12,166 nucleotides of DNA from Gammaproteobacteria bacterium (GTDB taxonomy: Bacteria > Pseudomonadota > Gammaproteobacteria > Xanthomonadales > Xanthomonadaceae). A model generated the notes under the pieces. That model saw nothing but the letters and a program-made list of their open reading frames with translations. It was not told where the DNA came from and ran no database searches. The position numbers and the translations under genes were made by a program. The stretch is taken from the NCBI GenBank assembly GCA_026398715.1, contig JAPLSI010000138.1, forward strand, positions 1-12,166, written 5' to 3'. How positions within the stretch are numbered: position 1 is the stretch's first letter; the number at the start of each line of letters is the position of its first letter. Positions 6,263 through 12,166 of this stretch are shown piece after piece.

Positions 6263-7412
6263 GCGGCGCGACCAGGCGCAACCACGCATAACCGAGCGCG
6301 CCTGCCACCAGGGAGGCGACGAAAACGGCAAGCTTGGAAGCGTCGATGGAACCCGGGTCGCCCGCGAACGCGAGCGACCCGATGAAGATGGCCATCGTGA
6401 AACCGATGCCGCCCAGCATGCCGGCGCCAACCAGATGGCTCCAGCGCATGCCCTCGGGCAGGCTGGCGATGCCGGCGACGATGGCGAGCCAGCAAAATGC
6501 GACCACGCCCAGCGGCTTGCCCAGCACCAGTCCGGCCAGGATGCCGAGGCTGTTGTCCTGCATGAGACCTGCGGTCCAGTCGCTGCCGAGCACCACGCCG
6601 GTATTGGCCAGCGCAAACAGCGGCAAGATGAGGAAAGCCACCGGTTTGTGCAGGTGGTGTTCCAGGCGATGCGAAGGTGACGTCTCGTCGTCCGAACGCG
6701 CGGAATAGGGGATGGCGAACGCCAGCAGTACGCCGGCCAGCGTGGCGTGCACGCCCGATTTCAGCATCAGCCACCACAGCAGCGCACCGCCGATCAGGTA
6801 CGGCGCCATGTGCATCCAGCGCAGCCATTTGTTGGCGATGAACAGCAGCCCCCAGACCGCCGCGGCGGCGGCGAGATACAGGGTCGACACTTCCGCGGTG
6901 TAAAGCGTCGCGATGATGATGATGGCGCCGAGGTCGTCGATCACGGCGAAGGCAACGACGAAGACCTTCAGCGACAAGGGCACGCGGCTTCCCAGTATCG
7001 CCAACACACCCAGCGCGAACGCAATGTCGGTGGCCATCGGGATGCCCACGCCGGCCTGCGTCGGCGTGCCCATGTTGAAGGCGAAATGGATGGCGGCCGG
7101 AACCAGCATGCCGCCCAGCGCCGCGAAGATCGGCAGCAAGGCATTGCGCAGGCTGGACAGCTCGCCGCTGTAGATCTCGCGCTCGAGTTCCAGCCCGATC
7201 AGCAGGAAGAACACCGCCATCAACCCGTCGTTGATCCAGTGCTGCAGGCCCATGCCGGCGATCGGCAGGTGCCAGAAATGTGCGTAGGCCTCGCCCATCG
7301 CGGAGTTGGCCACGATCAGCGAGAAGACGGTGCAGCCAAGCAATAGCAGCGCGCTCGATTTTTCCGAATCGACGAACTGCTTGAAGGTTTCGGTGATCCT
7401 GATCGGCAGCAT
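6252..7412 (-). CDS. nhaA: Na+/H+ antiporter NhaA
   Basis: A 386-residue inner-membrane protein close to the usual 388. It exchanges about two H+ inward for one Na+ or Li+ outward, protecting against sodium and alkaline stress. The TDIAFALGVLA motif carries Asp129, and IDDLGAIIIIA carries Asp159 and Asp160, equal to Asp133, Asp163 and Asp164 of E. coli. Lys299 in GKPLG matches the essential Lys300, and His222 in KSGVHATLAG matches the pH-response His225. About 12 membrane helices fit the hydrophobicity. The start at 7412 has AGGA five bases upstream, which itself overlaps the stop codon of the preceding gene. This points to translational coupling in an EamA-DUF1295-nhaA operon. The 3' end overlaps the end of ptrB by 11 bp. 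Confidence 0.97.
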   Translation of the reverse strand: MLPIRITETFKQFVDSEKSSALLLLGCTVFSLIVANSAMGEAYAHFWHLPIAGMGLQHWINDGLMAVFFLLIGLELEREIYSGELSSLRNALLPIFAALGGMLVPAAIHFAFNMGTPTQAGVGIPMATDIAFALGVLAILGSRVPLSLKVFVVAFAVIDDLGAIIIIATLYTAEVSTLYLAAAAAVWGLLFIANKWLRWMHMAPYLIGGALLWWLMLKSGVHATLAGVLLAFAIPYSARSDDETSPSHRLEHHLHKPVAFLILPLFALANTGVVLGSDWTAGLMQDNSLGILAGLVLGKPLGVVAFCWLAIVAGIASLPEGMRWSHLVGAGMLGGIGFTMAIFIGSLAFAGDPGSIDASKLAVFVASLVAGALGYAWLRLVAPPSP

Positions 7413-7419
7413 CGGCGTC

Positions 7420-8157
7420 CTAGAGAACGAAGGGCAGCAGCCACCAACTGCGACGGCGGTATTGTGCCCAGCCTGGATACCGCGACAGGCTGGCTTCCTT
7501 CATCACCATGTTCACCGCGAATACGCAGGTCCATACGAAGGCCAGCACCAGCCACGGCAGCCAGTGCCAGACCATCAGGGCGAAGCTGGCATACACCATG
7601 ATCTCGCCCAGGTAATTGGGATGGCGGATGTAACGGAACATGCCGTCGGTGATCAGGCCCGGTTGTACGCGCAAGGTGAAGTACTTCTGTGCATCGGCCG
7701 CGATCATGATGGTGCAGCCGACGATGCAAAGGCTGATGCACAGGCAATACCAGGCGGCGTCGGGCAAGGGATAGTGCGGTTGCACGCTGCCCGAGATCAG
7801 CAGCCAGCCAAACAACCAGTACCAGCCCAGCACCAAGATGAAGGCGTTGACGCCACCGCCGATGGTGACCCGCGCCTGCCATGCCGGATCGGGAAAGGCG
7901 AGGTCCTTGATGATCCAGGCCAGGCCGTAGCTTCCGTGCAGGGCCAGGTAGATCCACGCGGCGGTGGAGGTGTTCGAGTAGAACCACATCAGGCCGCCGA
8001 GGAAGGCGAACGTGCCGGCCTTCTGGAAATTCACCACCCACGACAATGTCCACGGCCGCGGGCCGCCCAGGAAATCGCGCGACAGGTAGCCGACCAGCGT
8101 CCGCATCCTGCTGGCCCACTCGGGGGCTTTCCCGTCGCTTACTTCCCCGCCGACCAT
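7420..8157 (-). CDS. DUF1295 / steroid 5-alpha-reductase-like membrane protein
   Basis: A protein of 245 residues with about six hydrophobic segments. Residues 174-184 read FRYIRHPNYLG, the signature of the superfamily that includes DUF1295 proteins, steroid 5-alpha reductases and isoprenylcysteine carboxyl methyltransferases. The ending, with KEASLSRYPGW followed by a basic stretch, is also typical. A cofactor-binding (NADPH or SAM) membrane enzyme acting on a lipid is the general expectation; the substrate is unknown. The start at 8157 has GGGA five bases upstream and overlaps the EamA gene by 19 bp. A second ATG at 8106 would give 228 residues and lose only a hydrophilic leader, but has AGG touching the ATG. 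The N-terminus is therefore uncertain. It sits between EamA and nhaA in one tightly packed minus-strand run. Confidence 0.87.
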   Translation of the reverse strand: MVGGEVSDGKAPEWASRMRTLVGYLSRDFLGGPRPWTLSWVVNFQKAGTFAFLGGLMWFYSNTSTAAWIYLALHGSYGLAWIIKDLAFPDPAWQARVTIGGGVNAFILVLGWYWLFGWLLISGSVQPHYPLPDAAWYCLCISLCIVGCTIMIAADAQKYFTLRVQPGLITDGMFRYIRHPNYLGEIMVYASFALMVWHWLPWLVLAFVWTCVFAVNMVMKEASLSRYPGWAQYRRRSWWLLPFVL

Positions 8158-9020
8158 CGTGATCCCATCACCAGTGCGATGCCGCCGAGGATAGCAATTG
8201 CAGCGAGAACGAGGCGCAGGCTGGGCGCTTCGCCGAGGAAGGCAACGCCGCCCAGCGCCACCACCACTGGAACGGAAAGCTGCACCGTGGCCGCGTGCGT
8301 GGCCGGCAGGGACGGCAGCACGGCGTACCAGACCGCATACCCGAGGCCCGAGGCCAACGCGCCGGAGGCGATGGCATAGCCGATGCCGGCCGCATTCAAT
8401 GAAATGTCGGCGTGGAAAGGCAGCACCAGCAGCAAGCCGAGCGGCGCGGCGCGCAGGAAGTTTCCGGCAGTGACGATGGTCGGATTGCCGGTGCCGCGGC
8501 CGCGCAACGAGTACACCGCCCAGGCGACGCCGGCTGACAGCATCAGCAATGCGCCGACCAGCGGCGGCGCAGACAAGCCCGGAAGCAACAACCCCAGCAG
8601 CCCGGCCAGGGCCAGTAACAGGCCGAGCCACTGCAGCGCGCCGAAGCGCTCGCCCTTCCACAAACCGTGGCCGATCATGCTGGCCTGAACCGCGCCGAAC
8701 AGCAGCAGGGCGCCCGTGGCCGCAGTCAGGCTGAGATAGGCGAAGGAAAATGCTGCGGCATAGGTGAACAGCGCCAGGGCCGAGGGCCAGTTGCCGCCTC
8801 CGATTCCAGGCGCGCCATGCACGCGCAGCATCAGCCCGAGCATCGCGGCGCCCGATACCAGGCGGATGGCGGTGAAGCTCGCCGCGTCCATGCCCACCGG
8901 GCCCAGGGCGATTCGGCAAAGCAGGGAGTTGCCGGCGAAGGCCAGCAGGGCCAGGCCGGTCAGCAGGAAAATTCGAAGGGACAAGGGCGGCCGGCCTGAA
9001 TCGTTCGCGCTGGTCCCCAT
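8139..9020 (-). CDS. EamA-family (drug/metabolite transporter superfamily) permease
   Basis: A 293-residue protein with about ten hydrophobic helices arranged as two EamA repeats (about 15-140 and 150-285). Typical features are an early GNSLLCRIALG stretch in helix 1, FSFAYLSLTAATGALLLFG in the first repeat, and FLGEAPSLRLVLAAIAILGGIALV in the last two helices. The second repeat lines up with the first in the ordinary way. The family exports metabolites such as amino acids or toxic compounds; nothing here indicates the substrate. The start at 9020 has AGGGA about nine bases upstream. The stop lies inside the following DUF1295 gene (19-bp overlap), indicating cotranslation. It is divergent from lptM across a 70-base region with a shared symmetric -10 sequence. 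Confidence 0.92.
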   Translation of the reverse strand: MGTSANDSGRPPLSLRIFLLTGLALLAFAGNSLLCRIALGPVGMDAASFTAIRLVSGAAMLGLMLRVHGAPGIGGGNWPSALALFTYAAAFSFAYLSLTAATGALLLFGAVQASMIGHGLWKGERFGALQWLGLLLALAGLLGLLLPGLSAPPLVGALLMLSAGVAWAVYSLRGRGTGNPTIVTAGNFLRAAPLGLLLVLPFHADISLNAAGIGYAIASGALASGLGYAVWYAVLPSLPATHAATVQLSVPVVVALGGVAFLGEAPSLRLVLAAIAILGGIALVMGSRWSAGK

Positions 9021-9040
9021 GATTGCGTTCCCTGCGTTGG

Positions 9041-9074
9041 CCCCGGTCCGGGGACTGCGCCGGACCCGAGGGTC
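9041..9074. repeat. Cluster of overlapping inverted repeats between EamA and lptM
   Basis: Three inverted repeats are packed here. CCCCGG-T-CCGGGG covers 9041-9053. GGTCCG (9045-9050) and CGGACC (9061-9066) flank a 10-base loop. GACCC-GA-GGGTC covers 9063-9074. They occupy the place of the -35 region of the lptM promoter and would lie in the 5' leader of a minus-strand EamA transcript. They could be an operator or a leader hairpin. GC-rich DNA makes short palindromes common, so the function is open. Confidence 0.4.
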
Positions 9075-9076
9075 GG

Positions 9077-9084
9077 ACTATACT
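9077..9084. promoter_or_regulatory. Symmetric bidirectional -10 element (lptM and EamA)
   Basis: The plus strand reads TATACT at 9079-9084 and the minus strand reads TATAGT across 9077-9082. Both are five-of-six matches to TATAAT and they share four bases. Plus-strand initiation six bases downstream falls on the A of the lptM ATG. Minus-strand initiation near 9070 gives EamA a leader of about 50 bases. Neither direction has a convincing -35. Divergent firing from symmetric -10 sequences is an established bacterial phenomenon; use here is inferred. Confidence 0.6.
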
Positions 9085-9090
9085 CCGGCC

Positions 9091-9216
9091 ATGAAAACCA
9101 ACCGCATCGCCGCGCTGTTCCTGGCCCTGTCCGTCCTGACCCTGCTTGCCGCCTGCGGCAACAAGGGCGACCTGGTCCGGCCGACCGAAACAACGGAAAA
9201 GCCCGCCACCCCCTGA
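9091..9216 (+). CDS. lptM: LPS translocon maturation chaperone LptM-like small lipoprotein
   Basis: A 41-residue lipoprotein. A basic start (MKTNR) and hydrophobic core lead to the lipobox LAAC, with Cys22 as the lipidated residue. GNKGDLVRP follows, close to the conserved CGxKGPLxxP start of mature LptM (YifL). E. coli LptM helps the LPS translocon component LptD form its native disulfides at the outer membrane. The protein is shorter than the E. coli form (67 residues), ending soon after a Thr/Pro-rich tail. Position immediately before dapF, eight bases away, is the same as in E. coli and supports the assignment. No ribosome site precedes the ATG, and a TATACT box ends six bases upstream, so a leaderless mRNA is likely. 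Lipoprotein status is secure; chaperone function is inferred by homology and synteny. Confidence 0.85.
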   Translation: MKTNRIAALFLALSVLTLLAACGNKGDLVRPTETTEKPATP

Positions 9217-9224
9217 GGCCCGGC

Positions 9225-10055
9225 ATGGCAATCCGATTCTCCAAGATGCACGGGGCCGGCAATGACTTCGTGCTGATCGACCTGCGCCACGGCCAGGTCG
9301 TGCCCGATGCCGGGCTGGCCCGCGCGATGGGCAACCCGCACACGGGCATCGGCTTCGACCAGTTGCTCAGTATCGAAGCCAGCGATCGCGTCGATTGCGT
9401 GGCGCGCTACCGGATATGGAACAGCGACGGCAGCCTGGCCCAGCAATGCGGCAATGGCGCGCGTTGCGTGGCGGCGTGGCTGATTCGCGACGGCGCTGCG
9501 TCGCCGCCGCGATTCCGGCTGGACAGCCCTGCGGGCGTGATCGATGTCGATTGCCTGCCGGACGGCCGTTTCGAACTGGACATGGGTCGCCCGGAATTCG
9601 AGCCGTCGAAGATTCCACTGGCGATCGCTGGGGCATCGGACAGTTATGCGGCCGAAGTGGCGGGTGAGTTGATTTCGTTCGGCGCCGCATCGATGGGCAA
9701 TCCGCATGCGCTGCTCGAGGTGGAGGATGTCGACTTCGCGCCGGTGGAAAAATTCGGACCCGCGCTGCAGGCGTCCGGCCTGTTTCCCGAAGGCGTCAAC
9801 GTCGGATTCGCGCAGGTTGTGACGCGCGGTGAAATCCGCCTGCGCGTATACGAGCGCGGTGCCGGCGAGACCCTCGCCTGCGGCAGCGGCGCCTGTGCGG
9901 CGGTCGCCATCCTGGCCAGGCAAGGCAAGGTTGATGAGCAAGTCGCGGTGCACCTGCCCGGTGGCCGCCTGGATATTCGCTGGCCCGGCGCCGGTGCGCC
10001 CATCCGCATGGCGGGGCCCGCGGCATTCGTGTTCGAAGGAGAGTGGCTGCAATGA
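9225..10055 (+). CDS. dapF: Diaminopimelate epimerase
   Basis: A 276-residue cytoplasmic enzyme, the usual length, converting LL-diaminopimelate to meso-diaminopimelate for lysine and peptidoglycan. It uses a cofactor-free two-base mechanism. The paired catalytic cysteines are Cys75 in QQCGNGARC and Cys219 in LACGSGAC, each in one of two related lobes. Other landmarks are MHGAGNDFVLID (8-19), IWNSDGS (64-70) and MGNPHALLE (157-165). The start at 9225 has GAGG six bases upstream, partly within the lptM stop region. The stop overlaps the next ATG (ATGA at 10052-10055), so the DUF484 gene is translationally coupled. Confidence 0.98.
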   Translation: MAIRFSKMHGAGNDFVLIDLRHGQVVPDAGLARAMGNPHTGIGFDQLLSIEASDRVDCVARYRIWNSDGSLAQQCGNGARCVAAWLIRDGAASPPRFRLDSPAGVIDVDCLPDGRFELDMGRPEFEPSKIPLAIAGASDSYAAEVAGELISFGAASMGNPHALLEVEDVDFAPVEKFGPALQASGLFPEGVNVGFAQVVTRGEIRLRVYERGAGETLACGSGACAAVAILARQGKVDEQVAVHLPGGRLDIRWPGAGAPIRMAGPAAFVFEGEWLQ

Positions 10056-10729
10056 ACGAAGAAAAGAAAGAGCGCCTCAGCGCCCACGAAGTTGCCGTCT
10101 GGCTGCGTCGCCATCCGCGCTTCCTCGGCCAGTATCCGGACCTGACGCTGTCGCTGGTGGTGCCGCGCGAAGACGGCCCGGCCGCGTCGCTGGCGAGCTA
10201 CCAGCTGGAAGTATTGCGCGACAAGAATCGCGAACTGACGCGTCGACTCAATGAGTTGTATGCGAACGCGCTGGACAACGAACGACTGACCATCCGCACC
10301 CACCAACTGGCGCTGGCGCTGATGCGCGCCGACACCGCCGCCGACACGGTGCGCGGGTTGGTGGCTTGCCTGGGTGAAGACTTCCAGGGCGACGCGGTGC
10401 GCGTGGTGTTGTTCAACGCCGTCGAGGGCCTGACGCCGGATTGGCTGCAGATACTGTCGGCGCGCGACAAGCGCCTGGTGCCGTTCCGCGATTGCCTGGC
10501 CAGCAGCGAGCCGATCTGCGGCCGCCTCAATCCCGACAAGATGCCGCTGCTTTTCGGCGACGACCAGTCCAACGCGCAATCGGTCGCGCTGATCCCGATG
10601 CCGAACGTCGGCCTGATCGCCGTGGGCAGCAGCGACGGCAATCGTTTCTTCCCGGGCATGGGCACCTTGTTCCTGCGCCTGATGGGCGAGACCTTCATCG
10701 CCGCCATGGCGCGCTTCGGGAAAGCCTGA
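10052..10729 (+). CDS. DUF484 family protein (YigA-like)
   Basis: A 225-residue cytoplasmic protein of the DUF484/COG3159 family, which resembles a GAF domain. It has an N-terminal stretch typical of the family (HEVAVWLRRHPRFLGQYPDL, about 10-29), then a coiled segment from about 50 to 90. A GAF-like part with ALIPMPNVGLIAVGSSDGNR around 175-195 follows. Molecular role is unknown. It is consistently encoded between dapF and xerC in gammaproteobacteria, as here. The ATG at 10052 is preferred because AAGGAG lies ten bases upstream. An in-frame GTG at 10043 would leave only one base after that site. The stop is seven bases before xerC. Confidence 0.93.
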   Translation: MNEEKKERLSAHEVAVWLRRHPRFLGQYPDLTLSLVVPREDGPAASLASYQLEVLRDKNRELTRRLNELYANALDNERLTIRTHQLALALMRADTAADTVRGLVACLGEDFQGDAVRVVLFNAVEGLTPDWLQILSARDKRLVPFRDCLASSEPICGRLNPDKMPLLFGDDQSNAQSVALIPMPNVGLIAVGSSDGNRFFPGMGTLFLRLMGETFIAAMARFGKA

Positions 10730-10736
10730 GCCGACG

Positions 10737-11642
10737 ATGCGCGAGCCCGCCACCGCGCTGCTCGATGCCCGGGTCGAAACCTACCTGGGCCACCTGTCGG
10801 TGGAACGGCGGCTGTCGGCGAACACGATCGAAAATTACCGGCGCGACCTGCAGGCACTGACGGCGTGGATGGCCGAGGCGGGGTTGGCAGGGTTCAAGGA
10901 CCTTATCGGCGAGCACCTGCGCAGTTTCGTTGCGGCCGAACACCGCCGCGGCCTGTCGCCGAAAAGCCTGCAGCGGCGGTTGTCGGCGCTGCGCAGTTTC
11001 TTCCGCTACCTGCTGCGCAACGGCGAATTGCCCGGCAACCCCGCGCAAGGCCTGCGCGCGCCCAAGGCGCCGCGGAAATTGCCGCAGGTGCTCGACGCCG
11101 ACGAGATGACGCGCCTGGTGGAAGTGCCGACGGAAGGCCCGCTGGGCCTGCGTGATCGCGCGATGCTGGAATTGTTCTATTCCTCGGGCCTGCGACTGTC
11201 GGAGTTGTGCGCATTGCGCTGGCGCGAACTGGACTTGTCCGAAAACCTGGTCAGCGTCACCGGCAAGGGCAACAAGGGCCGCATCGTCCCCGTCGGCAGC
11301 CACGCGGTTGCGGCGTTGTCGGAATGGAAAGCGGCCTCGGCGCCCAAGCCCGACGCGCCGGTCTTCCCGGGCCGCGGCGGCGCGCCGATCAGTTCGCGCG
11401 CGGTGCAGTTGCGCATCCGGCAACTTGCGCAGCAGCAGGGCATCTGGAAACGCGTGCATCCGCATCTGTTGCGCCACAGTTTTGCCAGCCACGTGCTGGA
11501 ATCGTCCGGCGACCTGCGTGGCGTGCAGGAATTGCTCGGCCATGCCGACATCGCCACCACGCAGATCTACACCCATCTCGATTTCCAGCACCTGGCCAAG
11601 GTGTACGACTCGGCCCACCCGCGTGCGCGTCGAAAGACCTGA
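10737..11642 (+). CDS. xerC: Tyrosine recombinase XerC
   Basis: A 301-residue site-specific recombinase that acts with XerD and FtsK at dif to resolve chromosome dimers. Residues 8-95 form the SAM-like core-binding domain (VETYLGHLSVERRLSANT). Residues about 115-290 form the catalytic domain. All active-site residues are visible: Arg153 (SGLRLSEL), Lys177 (TGKGNKGR), His243 and Arg246 (HPHLLRHSFASH), His269 (LGHADIATT) and the nucleophile Tyr278 (QIYTHLD). Length and the dapF-DUF484-xerC order identify it as the housekeeping enzyme rather than a mobile-element integrase. No ribosome site is strong. The start seven bases after the DUF484 stop suggests coupling. Confidence 0.97.
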   Translation: MREPATALLDARVETYLGHLSVERRLSANTIENYRRDLQALTAWMAEAGLAGFKDLIGEHLRSFVAAEHRRGLSPKSLQRRLSALRSFFRYLLRNGELPGNPAQGLRAPKAPRKLPQVLDADEMTRLVEVPTEGPLGLRDRAMLELFYSSGLRLSELCALRWRELDLSENLVSVTGKGNKGRIVPVGSHAVAALSEWKAASAPKPDAPVFPGRGGAPISSRAVQLRIRQLAQQQGIWKRVHPHLLRHSFASHVLESSGDLRGVQELLGHADIATTQIYTHLDFQHLAKVYDSAHPRARRKT

Positions 11643-11664
11643 CCGCCAGCATTTCCGGAAATCC

Positions 11665-12021
11665 ATGTCCCCGAAACCCATCGACATCGTCCTGCACCGC
11701 GCCTCGCACGTATTGGAAGTCGCCTTCGACGACGGCAACCGTTTCCGCCTGCCCTGCGAATACCTGCGCGTGGAATCGCCCAGCGCCGAAGTGCAGGGCC
11801 ACGGCCCGGGGCAAAAGGTGCTGGTGCCCGGCAAGCGCAACGTCAACATCACGGCCATCGAGCCGATGGGCAACTACGCGGTGCTGCTGCATTTCGACGA
11901 CGGCCATGCGAGCGGCATCTTCACGTGGGGCACGCTGCATGAACTCGGGCGCGACTACGAACAACGCTGGGCCGCGTATCTCGCGGAGCTTTCCGAGCGC
12001 GGTCAGTCGCGCGATCCGTGA
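11665..12021 (+). CDS. DUF971 protein (gamma-butyrobetaine-hydroxylase-like N-terminal domain)
   Basis: A 118-residue single-domain protein. Family landmarks are FRLPCEYLRVESPSAEVQGH (about 28-47), then a VNITAIEPMGNYAVLLHFDD stretch, and GIFTWGTLHELG before a helical end. Standalone DUF971 proteins are widespread in proteobacteria; the same domain forms the N-terminus of gamma-butyrobetaine hydroxylase. Links to iron-sulfur or cofactor work have been suggested for the family, but no function can be read from this sequence. The start at 11665 has GGAA four bases upstream and begins just before the conserved part. It follows xerC by 22 bases and is probably the last gene of the lptM-dapF-DUF484-xerC operon. 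Confidence 0.93.
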   Translation: MSPKPIDIVLHRASHVLEVAFDDGNRFRLPCEYLRVESPSAEVQGHGPGQKVLVPGKRNVNITAIEPMGNYAVLLHFDDGHASGIFTWGTLHELGRDYEQRWAAYLAELSERGQSRDP

Positions 12022-12036
12022 TCCAAAGCAATACAG

Positions 12037-12066
12037 AGCCAAGTCAAGCCAAGCCAAGCAAAGCCC
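12037..12066 (+). repeat. Six-unit imperfect tandem repeat, 5-bp period
   Basis: Consecutive units read AGCCA, AGTCA, AGCCA, AGCCA, AGCAA, AGCCC, beginning 16 bases after the DUF971 stop. The unit count could vary by slippage, but it is intergenic and could not shift a reading frame here. A T-run follows at 12074-12078. Confidence 0.8.
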
Positions 12067-12102
12067 GGCCGTCTTTTTCACGCTGAGGCACGCCGGCGTC
12101 GG

Positions 12103-12163
12103 AGGGAGGGGCATTTCTGCTGCCCCCTCTCTGGAAGCGACATCCTGTCCACCAAGAGGGGGC
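12103..12163 (+). repeat. Competing inverted repeats (REP-like hairpin cluster)
   Basis: The segment 12122-12130 (GCCCCCTCT) can pair in two exclusive ways. Backward, 12103-12113 pairs with 12121-12132: 11 pairs with one G-T and one bulged C, and a seven-base loop. Forward, it pairs perfectly over 9 bp with 12155-12163 (AGAGGGGGC). The forward stem encloses a mini-hairpin GACA-TCC-TGTC at 12139-12149. No run of T follows either stem, so neither is a standard terminator. The arrangement looks like a dispersed intergenic palindromic element. Multi-copy status cannot be seen from this window. Confidence 0.6.
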
Positions 12164-12166
12164 CGG

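Noticed and set aside
6913..6925. GATGATGATGATG microsatellite-like run
   Set aside because: It lies within nhaA and encodes the conserved Ile run of the IDDLGAIIIIA motif, so protein constraint explains it.
7306..8379. Plus-strand open frame of about 357 codons opposite nhaA, DUF1295 and EamA genes
   Set aside because: It is antisense to three membrane-protein genes and its polar Gln/His/Arg/Pro-rich translation is what antisense of hydrophobic codons gives.
9644..10753. Minus-strand open frame of about 369 codons opposite dapF and DUF484
   Set aside because: It mirrors two well-supported genes, is rich in His/Gln/Arg and shows no domain or initiation signal.
10737..11642. Tyrosine recombinase as a sign of a mobile element
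   Set aside because: Length, sequence and the dapF-DUF484-xerC order mark it as chromosomal XerC. No attachment-site duplication or phage gene is nearby.
10695..11873. Minus-strand open frame of about 392 codons opposite xerC and DUF971
   Set aside because: Antisense to xerC, whose full active site is intact. The translation is Arg/Gln/Ala-rich without motifs and has no ribosome site.
12067..12080. Possible intrinsic terminator at CGGCCGTCTTTTT after DUF971
   Set aside because: The T-run is present, but CGGCCG is a loopless palindrome and no proper stem-loop precedes the Ts.

Overview
The window looks like a chromosomal segment of a high-GC gammaproteobacterium, most likely from the Xanthomonadales (Lysobacteraceae/Xanthomonadaceae). 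This rests on the strong GC bias at third codon positions and on the order lptM-dapF-DUF484-xerC-DUF971. The protein types (secreted oligopeptidase B, WYL regulator, DUF1295 protein) also fit. The genus cannot be settled from this sequence alone. I see no transposase, integron, CRISPR array, prophage gene, tRNA or rRNA. Coding density is very high, and no gene-free stretch exceeds about 145 bases.

Left part (1-3588). A molybdopterin oxidoreductase of the SoeA/PsrA type runs off the left edge on the minus strand. Upstream of it on the same strand is a secreted LolA-like protein. Divergent from that is a WYL-domain transcriptional regulator, whose stop codon abuts, with no intervening base, the stop codon of a convergent secreted lipocalin.

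Middle part (3722-9020). A small arginine-tailed membrane protein precedes a secreted oligopeptidase B (ptrB), in which the Ser-Asp-His triad is intact. The ptrB stop overlaps by 11 bp the end of a minus-strand run that reads EamA/DMT transporter, DUF1295 membrane protein, nhaA Na+/H+ antiporter. Overlap and a 7-base gap suggest this run is one membrane-protein operon.

Right part (9021-12166). A compact divergent promoter region has a symmetric TATA box usable in both directions and several palindromes. It separates EamA from the plus-strand operon lptM-dapF-DUF484-xerC-DUF971. This operon joins outer-membrane LPS-translocon maturation, lysine/peptidoglycan precursor synthesis and chromosome-dimer resolution in an order that matches E. 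coli yifL-dapF-yigA-xerC. The last 145 bases hold a five-base tandem repeat and a set of mutually exclusive hairpins resembling a dispersed palindromic element.

I found no convincing new multi-gene system. The observations most worth checking are the altered S2 subsite and secretion of oligopeptidase B, the bidirectional promoter with a probably leaderless lptM, the SoeA-like enzyme at the left edge, and the hairpin cluster at the right edge.
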